From: Poteriospumella lacustris
Lineage: Eukaryota; Sar; Chrysophyceae; Chromulinales; Dinobryaceae
Assembly: GCA_008000375.1 (NCBI GenBank)
Contig: SMOI01000236.1
Coordinates: forward strand, 1,614-50,273
Length of the DNA: 48,660 nucleotides
Direction of reading: 5' to 3'
Part shown: positions 20,201 through 28,902 of the stretch, piece after piece
Position numbering within the stretch: the stretch's first letter is position 1
Layout: each line of letters starts with the position of its first letter
Translations under genes and position numbers: made by a program
Notes under the pieces: model-generated
What the model saw: only the letters and a program-made list of their open reading frames with translations
Databases searched by the model: none
Told to the model about the DNA's origin: nothing

Positions 20201-21897
20201 TACAAATCGTGGACACTGATGCGGGCATCCATGTGCCGTAGTATGTTTACTGCGTCCTTCAAGCTGGGGTAACCGAGTTTCCGCAGGAACTCTCGGGCTT
20301 CGCGTGCTCGTTCAACTTCTTCTCTCGTGTATAGGCTTTCCAGCGCTGCAGACGTAACCACTGCAGCGAACTGCGGACTCCCACGTAGTTCGTCGATGAA
20401 GCTCTTCAAGTTGCATGTGTAGTGACGATTCTTTCGTCTGCCGAAAACGAAGCTTCGCTCTGGGGACACGTGGACCGTGTACGTCTCTCCTTGCGTGTAT
20501 TCCACCTTGAAAGCGTCCTCGACGTGTGTCATGGATAGGAGGTTCGCTGGGGCTTCGGGGTCATAGTAAGCCAAACCGAAATACGGTATCTCTCCAACCT
20601 TGGTCACAGTTCTTGTGCCGCCGTACCCAGTGAACAGAGCGGGCGTGTCTGCATCGCGAATGTTCCACAGTAGGTCCGCGTTGTGCACAACGCTGCTTGA
20701 CGCTTGGTTGTCTAGAAGAACGTCGAAGTCGTCGAAGCGCCTTCTGTCTTGACCGGCCTTGTATACCATGTATCCCGCGACAGGGTTGTAGAAATCTTCG
20801 TCGATCTCTTCTTCTTCCGGCTCCCACTCTTCGTCATCATCTTCGTGGGTACTTTCGGCGTTCTCACCATCGTCGTTTGCGCTTGTAGTAAGGTGTGCTT
20901 GTTCCTCACGTACGACGGCCTTGGCACGTTCGATGAATGGGCACTGGTACGTCCGATGCTCTGTGGAATTACAGAGCACACAAGGGAAGGCACCCTTCTT
21001 CTTCTTCTGTTTCTCGGGAATCGTTTCCGCTGCTGACATGAAAGCGGCTTGAACAGCTCGAGTGGGAGCGGCTGGGTTTCGCATCGTCGCATCGCGGTTA
21101 AGTTCGAAGCGCGCCTCCGCTAGTCGCCTTGCCGCCTCCACGCTGGCGGGGAAAGTCACGATCCCGTTGGCGATGTCAACAGTCAGCTGTCCAAAGCGCC
21201 TCTTGTCAAGGGCTTCAAGGAAGTCTTGAACCATCTCGGAATCCGACGGGACACTGGCCTTAGCAGTCTTCATTCCTTCGACGGTGGCCAGGAAACGGTT
21301 TTTGAAATCGATCACCGACTCCTTGCCCGATTGCCTGATGCTATGATAAGCGTCGCGAGCCGCCTTTTTGTCCTTGGCAGCGTTTCCAGAGTAGTCCACC
21401 ATCGTGTGGGTTGTAATTATTGCGTTCACTATCACCAGCGGATCGTCCCGATTAATTGGGTCCGATACAGTGGAGCATCGCTTGACTCGGTCACGCGATT
21501 CTTCTGATAATCGTGACCAAATGTAGGCAAAAATCTTCCTTTTCGATAGCTCGAGGTCTTGAACCTTTCGGTTATAGATCTGCAACTGTTGCTTATAGTT
21601 TTCCAGGGTGGCAGCCGAGTCCCGATTGCCTGGGACTTCGACTTCCGCTGGAGCAGTCTCATACTGCTTTTTAACGATAATGTCACGGTGAACGTTGAAA
21701 TTCTGTTCAATGTATTCACGGACAGAATCGAGCCAAGCCTGAAGCATCTCAGGGCGCCCTGGAACCAGTTTTGTTCCACTTGTCACCGTAATTGCTGATT
21801 GAGTGAGTCTGGGTTTGTACCCAGCTGCGCCACTGGCGCGTTGATCTCGCCCACTGTTGGGGGTCAACTTCTTTTCTGATGGCTTGCTCGGCTCCAT
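17293..21897 (-). CDS. Copia gag-pol polyprotein (Gag, protease, integrase, RT, RNase H)
   Basis: 1534 residues in one frame with no frameshift. Gag ends in a CCHC zinc knuckle (C306-x2-C309-x4-H314-x4-C319). The aspartic protease active site reads LLDNQASSSVV (Asp at about 396), with Asn-Gln in place of the usual Ser/Thr-Gly. Integrase: Asp611 (MFADIAS), Asp668 (QTDPEATF) and Glu698 or Glu700 (VPEVEVRIR) are the likely DDE triad; the preceding region (YPSLKDAVNILRHM) lacks the Cys pair of the usual HHCC finger. Reverse transcriptase: VTADIGSAYLNA and YVDD at 1203-1206. RNase H: AYIDASFAMHPDLRSHTG and SSTEAEVVGL near the C-terminus. The domain order PR-INT-RT-RH defines copia (Pseudoviridae-type). 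The TGA stop is formed by the first three bases of the 3' LTR. Less GC-rich than the host genes around it. Confidence 0.95.
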   Translation of the reverse strand: MEPSKPSEKKLTPNSGRDQRASGAAGYKPRLTQSAITVTSGTKLVPGRPEMLQAWLDSVREYIEQNFNVHRDIIVKKQYETAPAEVEVPGNRDSAATLENYKQQLQIYNRKVQDLELSKRKIFAYIWSRLSEESRDRVKRCSTVSDPINRDDPLVIVNAIITTHTMVDYSGNAAKDKKAARDAYHSIRQSGKESVIDFKNRFLATVEGMKTAKASVPSDSEMVQDFLEALDKRRFGQLTVDIANGIVTFPASVEAARRLAEARFELNRDATMRNPAAPTRAVQAAFMSAAETIPEKQKKKKGAFPCVLCNSTEHRTYQCPFIERAKAVVREEQAHLTTSANDDGENAESTHEDDDEEWEPEEEEIDEDFYNPVAGYMVYKAGQDRRRFDDFDVLLDNQASSSVVHNADLLWNIRDADTPALFTGYGGTRTVTKVGEIPYFGLAYYDPEAPANLLSMTHVEDAFKVEYTQGETYTVHVSPERSFVFGRRKNRHYTCNLKSFIDELRGSPQFAAVVTSAALESLYTREEVERAREAREFLRKLGYPSLKDAVNILRHMDARISVHDLYRAIKIYGEDPATWKGKSKDSKARPSEGKKEVSIDLTQAEQVMFADIASIEGGLYLVTFTSPLGLLVVSLLPGKSADVICSEGMRIVEQYSSRGFRVSKIQTDPEATFIAAGEEWRRLGIAHDTSGVNQHVPEVEVRIRVIKERCRCIVNDLPYQLPKRLVPHLVLFVVARINCMPSSIRMDPTPPREIFTNRRIHYDRDLSIGFGDFCIIQDFPEVKNSMEPRALEAISLCPIANTHGSVLFFALESRRIIARDKWRSAPMPPAVIDVMNKIATDEDGKKKRTYKASLLKAVEVGNVPSATFMKKAKIPGVVRFEDQVIDAEITRAEDNKGEAHSTSYGGDISRTETAQPADEISHEGEELGQDPSGDVKDPDIAEGVDQIAGDDEEPERPPPEPPPSHIYGTRYRGTKHPAVYYTGVTNDLFLFQVSFTKACKSFGQEEASKATLAELEQMEMKGVWTPVKPNQFTGTAIKSFLFLKEKFDASGNFQKLKARLVAGGNGQDPSLYPDKASPTASVQTIFILATLAAREGRHVVTADIGSAYLNASMRGVDVFMKLDANVSRLLVQRDPRKYADYVRPDGTIVVKLLKALYGCIESAKLWYETLQSCLVDYGLARNPHDHCVFNKDTDRGQLTVAVYVDDLFMTCSSSDEIQRLLQHLRDRFGTLTVNEGKYHSYLGMNFDFSTQGKVRVSMEGFTHDLLKQFEVHGSVVTPATLSLFEVPDDATALDERTSKEFHSCVAKLLYLAKRTRPDILTAVSFLSTRVSKPTNADSAKLRRVLQYLNGSSHIGIVLEQSDSVVKAYIDASFAMHPDLRSHTGIYVTLGKGPIFVASSKQKINTKSSTEAEVVGLSDKIGEVIWIRNFLLHQYDNRRFMAPAVVFQDNMSAIALIEKGKSMNSTTKHINIRYFFIKDKTRSKEVEIRYVNTKEMIADILTKPLQGRLFRHLRHVLMNDDTLSKKAVQVQNAGV
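17296..17306 (-). other. Polypurine tract of the copia element
   Basis: In element sense GCGGGGGTG lies directly against the 3' LTR, the position where plus-strand DNA synthesis is primed. It is also coding sequence for the last residues of the polyprotein. Confidence 0.7.
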
Positions 21898-21951
21898 GGG
21901 CCTCGAACAAGCTTCTCTGATATAACAGAGTACTGGTGGATATGTTAATTA
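21898..21951 (-). other. Copia leader with a possible displaced primer-binding site
   Basis: The 54 nt between the 5' LTR and the ATG do not begin with the TGG expected when the 3' end of a tRNA primes next to the LTR. About 25-30 nt inside, TATCAGAG matches 8 bases of the complement of the plant-type initiator tRNA-Met 3' region. A small CTCTG/CAGAG stem overlaps it. Whether this is the primer site is inference; a half-tRNA primer, as in Drosophila copia, is the alternative. Confidence 0.35.
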
Positions 21952-22412
21952 TGATCGATATTCACTGGGCCTCTCACTGGAGCGCTGATGATGTGTCTGT
22001 ACAGGACACGTTGGTCGCGACTTCCTAGCTCAGGTATCGACTTCCTGAATCCTTCTCGTCAGAAGATCTCCGTACAAGAGTCTCCTATTATGACTCGTAT
22101 AACCCTTCTTTGGGGTGGGACTGCTGATATAATTAACATATGAGTTTTTTACCTTGGAATGGAGGTGAGCTACTTCTAGAATGAATGCAAAATCACACAT
22201 CTTGACATGGCAACTTCTAGAACAGAATCAGAAACATGTCCCTTGTGGCTAGCTGTATAAGTGATAGAATGGCTTCAACAAAATTGTGGAAATGTTCATC
22301 CAGTGTGGAGAACGACACGTTCTAGAAAGATGGCGTGCGGAGCAAACCACAAACATCGTCGGAACAGACTTGCCATCGTCGTCATCGTGCGCAGCAACGT
22401 CTCTGCCGATCA
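21952..22412 (-). repeat. 5' LTR of the Ty1/copia element
   Basis: The 461-bp partner of 16835-17295, same TGATCG...CGATCA termini and no difference seen. In element sense it lies upstream of gag-pol and should carry the promoter. It is followed by the CCAAA target duplication. Confidence 0.95.
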
Positions 22413-22417
22413 CCAAA
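22413..22417. repeat. Target-site duplication CCAAA (right) of the copia element
   Basis: Exact repeat of 16830-16834 directly after the right LTR. Confidence 0.9.
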
Positions 22418-22419
22418 CA

Positions 22420-22438
22420 TGGGGGCGTTCGGACGGAC
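22420..22438 (+). repeat. Left terminal inverted repeat of the DNA transposon
   Basis: 19 bp, exact inverted match to 23402-23420. It starts 7 bp after the end of the copia LTR. Confidence 0.9.
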
Positions 22439-22643
22439 CGCATGATCCGGATCAAACGGCTTGGTCCGGATCATACTCCGGTTTTCCGGGTCATTCATGT
22501 TCGGACCGACGGATGGTTGATCCAGCTCATGATCGGGCTCATGATCCGATTTTCTTGATCTGGCCAGACTCGGATCAAATTTCTTCATACTAAACAGCCA
22601 CCTTTGTTTTCATAAAAATTGAAGTAGATTTTTCAATTCCCAA

Positions 22644-22985
22644 ATGTCTATCAAGTCTAAGCCCATTTCAGCGAAACGCCCACGCAATGACGCGTTCGAA
22701 AATGCTGTTCTGAAGATTGCAGGGCGAAGAGCTTCTTCCGTTGGACCACTAGAGTCTGCTTCCCCTTCTTCCATCACGCCATCATCGCAATTGAAGAGAA
22801 CCTCAAAGGAATGCACATCTCCAACTTTGGAAATTGTTGAGAGGGTGCATTGGACAGCGGAAGTTGAATCATTCTTGCTTCAACTATGCAAGGCGCACAG
22901 CCGAATTCCCCCAAACGGCAACAAAGCATCCATCAACTGGCCGGAGGTAGTGGAATTGAAGAAGATCTGTTGTGGGAAGCTGTGA
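22644..22985 (+). pseudogene. Truncated Myb/SANT-like protein of the DNA transposon
   Basis: 113 codons from an ATG at 22644. The final third (RVHWTAEVESFLLQL) has the tryptophan and acidic pattern of the first helix of a Myb/SANT-like trihelix domain, preceded by a basic, Ser-rich region (KRPRNDAF). Harbinger elements encode such a DNA-binding partner of the transposase. The frame stops before a full domain. The call depends on context more than on the motif. Confidence 0.5.
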
Positions 22986-23258
22986 TTGTTCCAATAGTTC
23001 ACAAAGCTTCTCGAATTGCGACGGAGACACCCGAAATTTTGATACACATCGAGCGGGGTTTTGGGAATATACGATACGAAGAACTTTGAGCACAGGATGA
23101 TTTTCTACTTCTTCCTCATCAAACCAAGGACGAGGTTTCGCGTGTTCCGTTTGACATAGGCGACCGACTTCGCACGCAGCTAAAATGCCCACAAAACCGA
23201 CTACAATCCCAATGGTTGTAGCGATGATTCGTCGCTTTTTTAGTGGAGGCACGTCCAT
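22884..23258 (-). pseudogene. Truncated N-terminus of a Harbinger-like transposase
   Basis: 124 codons from the ATG at 23258. It begins with a basic stretch (PPLKKRRI) and a hydrophobic segment, then contains SKFRVSPSQFEKLCELLE, which resembles the 'FRMSrxtFexL' block that precedes the DDE domain of PIF/Harbinger nucleases. No DDE residues are present; the frame ends where it overlaps the Myb-like frame antisense, consistent with an internal deletion that fused two convergent genes. Confidence 0.5.
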
Positions 23259-23401
23259 TTTGCGCCTTTTTCGATGGTTTGTGCCTGTTACTTTAATAGA
23301 AGGTGCGGAGCTTGTTCGGACGTATCGAGCGGAACATCGGCTGCGACAGGCGGGTCACCACTCGGATCGAATCCTGACGGATCATCCGCAATCCACACGA
23401 T

Positions 23402-23420
23402 GTCCGTCCGAACGCCCCCA
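23402..23420 (-). repeat. Right terminal inverted repeat of the DNA transposon
   Basis: Exact reverse complement of 22420-22438; ends 73 bp before the start codon of the right channel copy. Confidence 0.9.
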
Positions 23421-26400
23421 CACATACATGGAACAGCTTCGTCCAACAGAAAGACACATCTTTTCTCCATCCGGGAGACAAGGAGATGCCTCGATGACCG
23501 ACACGAAAGTATCAGACGACTTCATCGTTGTCGATGCGTTGCTCGTCAGTCGACAACGAGAATGGGAGAGCCTTCTCGAAGAGAAAGAAATCGCCGACCC
23601 CGAAGACCCCACACTTCAGCTCTTTGATCCACACTTTGGCAGTGATCGCCGCGCTCTTAGCTATGGTTGGCTGACTCCCAAACAACGATCTCTCCTCCAG
23701 CGCACGTGGCTTCGCTGTGCTATGGACGGACGAGCGATATTTTACCCCGGCAACGCAGATGAGTTGTATCTCTACGTGTTCCGGGAGTCTCCTTTGTATC
23801 GTCTGCTGTTTGTTCCGGCGACGTTGGCGGTGATGTTTATAGCACCGTTGTTTCAGCCCGCCTATTGTCTCAGAGACCATGATTTTTCTCGTCGGAAGCT
23901 CACTTGGGACGCCTTCGTCTTCGTGTCGTGTGTGATTCAATTTCTGGACATTTACTTGGTCGGTAGAACAACACATATGGTCGGCTCGCGCGCTGCGAAC
24001 CATGTTGTTAGTGATGCGTGGTATAGCTGGCAACGCCTTCGCATTGTTTGTTGCTCCGTTGTGTTGTTAAATGCCCTTCTGGGCTTGGCCACTTTACCAG
24101 TACCAGGCTTTGCCGGCGCCATCGTCCCCATTCTTTTCATTGCAACCAGGCACCATCTGAAGCTATTAAGCGATGCGCTGATGTATGCATTTTTCCAAAT
24201 CACGCGATTTCCCAAGATTTGGGTCGTTTTCTTGTTGTCGTGGTCCTTCATGGGCTACTGCCTCCTTCGGCGATATGCGGCGCTGCCCGGCGGAGATCAA
24301 GTGCACTTCAGCACCTACGCACAGTCCCTCTATGCCAACTTCCACTGCATGCTCTCTCGGCCCACCGTTTTGTATCGTCTGCGGACCATTTTCTCCCAGA
24401 ACAACTACATCTCCTTTTACTTCGTCGCCCTCACCGTCTTCGGCGACATCCTGCTTACGACCCTCGTGATTGCACTGGGCAACCGAGCGTTCCGTGAGTT
24501 CTCGGCAAAGACGATGAATCGCAGTCTGCGATATCGCTTTATGGCTGCACACGCGATTTTCTTGTTGTACTCAGAGGTCGCGTCGGCCGGGGAAGTCGCT
24601 GTGAGCTCTTCCACGATGGAGGACACCGGTTCGGCACCGTCGGCGGTCGAGCGCCACGTCACGCTGGAGCGCTGGCTGATGTTCTGCTCGGAGGCGTCGC
24701 CGCGTTTGATGACGCAAGCGGAGGATGAACAGAAGTTGCTGTTTGCGTCGGAGCTGTTGCCGTCGGCGACGAGTCAGGCGGGGCTGACAGAAGCGGCGTT
24801 CTTCCGCCTGTTGGGGTCGATGTCTATGACTCTCCGTATGAAGTTTAATCCGCGACAGAAGACTGCCATCCTTGAGCGACTACAGAGGCGCCTGCTGTCG
24901 AAGGAGGCAGACTTCAGCTCTCAACGCATTGGCACTGGGCCGTCGATCGGTAACGCTTTGAGCAGCCCGGCTGAATCGGATATTGACCGCGATTCGAGAG
25001 CAGTTGAATCTCGTCCGTCAGTTGTTCCGGTGGATGAGGACTGGCGACATCGATGGACGTCGTTCGCGACAAAAGTTGGCGACGTCACTGACCTGGAAGT
25101 GCTGGCACCCGAGCGTCTCGCTCTCGTCGCCATCGACGTGCTGGCTTCTCGTTTCTCAAGTATCGCAGGCTCTTCCGATTTGCCTGAAAGTGCGACATCG
25201 TCGATGGACAGGCAGAGCGCGCCATTGCTGACCAAACTTGAGGGGATGGTGTACTGGTGTCGTCTGTTCTACTTCTCGACCTTCGAGGTCCGCTACTACC
25301 CCACGAACCTCCTCCGCAGGGTCAAGGCAGCCATCGGCACGTCGCAGAAGCACCGACAGGCGCCGTGGATAGACACCGCTCGAGTCAAGTCGTTGTCGCT
25401 TCGCCACTTTCGCGTGTTCATGTGGCTGCTCAACAGTTTGATCGTCGTGTCCATTCATGCTCGCCAGCCGACGCGTTTCTGCAGCCGCGTTGCCTCTTCT
25501 GTGGCTGGTCTTCTTCGGGGCTCTCGGACGAGACGTTGTTCGCGTCTTGGTGCGTGAGACGCACTTCGCGCGCCTGCGCTGGGACATGGCGCTGAACGTG
25601 GCGTTCTTCTGCCTGCTGTGCGCGCTCGGTGGCGACCGGACGTCGCTGAACCAGACGGCGGAGACGCTGCTGATGCTGGTGCAGGCGCTGCGCTGTGTGT
25701 TGCTGCTCTGGCGCCTGCCGTTCTTCGCGCTCTTTCGCCAGATCGCGCCGGTGGTGGTGCGGGTGCTGATCACGTACGCGATGGCGGTGTACGCCTTTGC
25801 GGTGGTGGGACACATCACGTTCTGCCACGTGCTGCGGAGCGACGACCTGCCGCCCTCCGACGACGACACGGACGGCTGGCTGCCCTTCGCCGCGTTTCTG
25901 AACTTCGACAGCTTCGCGTCGTCGTTCTACACGGTGGCGGTGACGGCGGTGCTGTCGAACTGGTCGATGGTGATGGACGCGGCGGCGACGATGTCGAGTC
26001 CGGCGTCGCTGACTGGCTGGGTGTATGTGTACTTCTACGCGCTGCGCGTCACCCTGTCGCTGACGGTGATCCCGCTGCTGCTGTCCTCCATCATGCAGGC
26101 CTTCATTCAGCGGCTGCGACTGCAGCGCGAACAGAAAATGCTCAAGAAAGCGGCCAAGAAGGCGGCGAGGAGTCGTCAGTTGCGGCGTCAGCGAGCGTCG
26201 CGTCGGAATACGTTTGTCGGCAGCGGCGTGGAGCTGAAGCAGATGATGGCAGCGGACAAGTTGGCGCAAGAGGAGGACGAAGAGGAGGAGGAGCTCAATT
26301 TCATGAGCAGCTTCGTCGACGCCGACGTTCTCGAGGAGGAGGACGCACTGGACCCGATCGAAGACGAAGACAGCAGCCACGATCCTTCCGACGTCTCTGT

Positions 26401-28902
26401 GGTCGACTATCGGTCACGAAGACGCAGCAGCGTCATCAGTGTCAACGCTGCGGAGCTACCGACGGCGCTTCGCGACTCGGCGGCTGCGCGGAAACCTCGC
26501 GCGTCGGTGCGCATGTCGATCTCGGCGGAGGTGCTGCGTTCGCGCGCCTCGAGGTCGAACTCGCTGCAGTCGCCGCAGACGTTCGACACGCAGATTGTCT
26601 GTCAGGAGGATCGTTGGGACTCGACCGCCGCGCTGTGGTCGTCGACGGGCCGCGCCGTTTGGGAGCAGCCGCGGCAGACGGCCTACGAGGCAGAGGAGGC
26701 CGCCGTTGGTGTCAAAGTTGCAGCTGCCGAGGAACGAACGGAGCGGTTTCTCAACGAGCTGCCGAAGCTTGTCGAGGCCGTCGAGTCCGTGTCGAAAGTG
26801 TCCGCCGAACCGGACGCGGTGTCTCACCGCTTCGAAGTGGCGCACTCGCTGCTCGTGCGCTACCAGCGGCGCTTCTGGGAATCGTTCGCGACGCAAGACG
26901 CGCAGTTCACGCCCTCCTTCAGCGCCGACGACGACAACGACGCGATCGTTTACCCGCTGATCATGCCCGATCTACTCGCAAAGGCGCGGGCCGCACTGTC
27001 GCCGCCGCAACGCGTGCACCTGGCCTGTCAGTGGCTGCGCGACGCGGCCCACGGACGGTCGCTGGCGTATCCGGTGACCGAGGCGCAGCTGCGGTCGCTG
27101 CTGGTGCACCGGTCGTCGGCGATGACGTACCTGCTGTACGCGGTGGCGCTGCTGCAGATGGTGTCGGTCTTCCTCATCGTTCCGTACTGCGCCGGCAACG
27201 GCGGCGTCAACCTGAACAGCAGCGGCGAGAACGAGTCGGTGAAGAACAGCTCGGACCAGGGCCTCGTCAGCCGCAACGTCCTCGACGGCTTCGACTTGCT
27301 GTGCGCCGTGGTCTACATCGCCGAGCTGGCGCTGGACGTGCACGCGCGCGCCAGCCTCTACCTGCGCTGGTCGTGGCTCGCGCAGCCGAAGCTCTGGCTG
27401 GCACTGCGCTCGTGCTTCGTGCTGCTGATCGTCGCGCACTCGCTGCCGCCGCTGATCGTGCGCAACGAGTCGGTCAGCGGCAGGGCGCGTCTGCGGCTGG
27501 TGCGGGCGCTCTTCCCCGTGCTGCTGATCGCGCGCGACGAGGGGCTGAGCGACATCACGCGCGGCCTGGTGCGCAGCGCGCGCCGCACCGTGTCGGTGTA
27601 TCTGTTCTTCGCGGCGCTGCTGGCGCTGTTCGCGACGGCGGGCTACTGGCTCTTCCACCGCTTCGAGACGCACGCGTCGCGCTTCGCGTCGCTGGGCGAC
27701 AGCGTGTTGACGGTGCTGCAGGCGGCGCTGGCGGCGCCGTTCTCGCTGTTCGTGATCGTGCCGTACTACGAGATCTCGCGCTGGACGCCGCTCTTCTTCC
27801 TCGCGCTGACGTACGCGTCGGAGCTGCTGTGCGTGTCGCTGATCGTGGGCGCCGGCACGGTGCTGTTCACGTCGTACGCGGACAAGACGATGACGCGGCG
27901 CCGCCTGCAGATGCACCAGATGGTGCAGGCCGCGTACGAGCTGCTGCAGGCGACGGCGACGGCGACCGACGAGGCGGCGGCGGAAGAGCCGGCGGTGGGC
28001 GGCGACAGCAGCCGGCGCCCGGTGCGTGTGGAGGACGCGCTGGCGCTGTGCCGCGTCTTCGTGCACCAGGCGCACTGGTGGCTGCCGTCGGCGGCGCTGG
28101 ACAGCAGCGCGCTGGCCGACGCGCCAAAGTTCGCCTCGCTGCACTGGCTCGTGCGGTACGTGCAGCGCCACCGGCCGCTGTGGCCGTCCGAGGCGGCGGC
28201 GCAGCTCGACGCGGGCGTCGTGACGCGCGAAGAGTTCTTCGAGCTGCTGATGCTCGTCTTCGAGGGCGCCGACTGCCGCGAAGCGACGCGAGAGCGGCAG
28301 CGTCGCGTCGAGGTCGCAGTCTCCGCTGGCGCCTCTCCAGCGACAGCGGGCGGCACAGCGTCGCCTCTGCACAGCGACGCCGTCGCTGAGGCAGCATCGC
28401 CCGGCGGCGCTGCGGGGAAGCTGCGCGGCATCCAGCGGCGCATGTCGATGTTGCTGCCCGGCGCGCTGACCGCGTCTGCTGCGTCTTCGGGCGAAGCGAT
28501 GGCCACCGCGTCGCGCCGGGTCGCCAAAGCGCAAATGGCGGCGATCGAAGAGGGCGACGACGATGGCGACGATGACAGCAGCGACGACGACAGCGACGCT
28601 GACGACCACGGCGACCTGCCGGTCGCCCGGCAGCCGCCCGACAGCCGCCACGGCAGCGGCGCCGACCTCGTCGGCAATCCGCTGCTGAGCGTCTCGACGC
28701 ACGCGGCGCCCGTTGTGACCGCCCGACGGCGACGGGCGTCGCTGTACGAGCAGCAGCAGGAGGCGCTGGCGGCGCTGACGCAGCGCAGCGCTCACGGCGG
28801 AAGTGACCCGCCCGCACCGGAGCCCGGCGTCGGCCTGACGCGCCTCTTTCGCGGCGTATCGAACGCCGACGCGGCGCCAGCGGACCACGACGCCCCGCCC
28901 CT

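Larger units (their letters stand above)
16835..22412 (-). mobile_element. Complete Ty1/copia LTR retrotransposon, 5578 bp
   Basis: Two 461-bp LTRs without visible differences, a 5-bp target duplication, a single gag-pol frame and a G-rich polypurine tract are all present and undamaged, so the insertion is very young and possibly still active. It sits in the spacer between the head-to-head channel genes, and its right end lies 7 bp from the terminal inverted repeat of a DNA transposon. Element sense is minus. The leader between the 5' LTR and the ATG is only 54 nt. Confidence 0.95.
22420..23420. mobile_element. PIF/Harbinger-like DNA transposon remnant, about 1.0 kb
   Basis: TGGGGGCGTTCGGACGGAC at 22420-22438 is the exact reverse complement of 23402-23420, a 19-bp terminal inverted repeat. 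The inner sequence (GG....GTTCGG) resembles Tourist/PIF-Harbinger termini. Inside are two truncated frames of the two kinds that Harbinger elements encode, a Myb/SANT-like protein (+) and the N-terminus of a transposase-like protein (-), overlapping tail to tail. The catalytic part is missing, so the element is an internally deleted derivative. Subterminal GGATC/CCGGATC motifs recur at both ends. A 3-bp target duplication is ambiguous: ACA precedes the left terminus and ACA overlaps the last base of the right terminus. The right end lies only 73 bp upstream of the ATG of the right channel gene. Confidence 0.7.
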
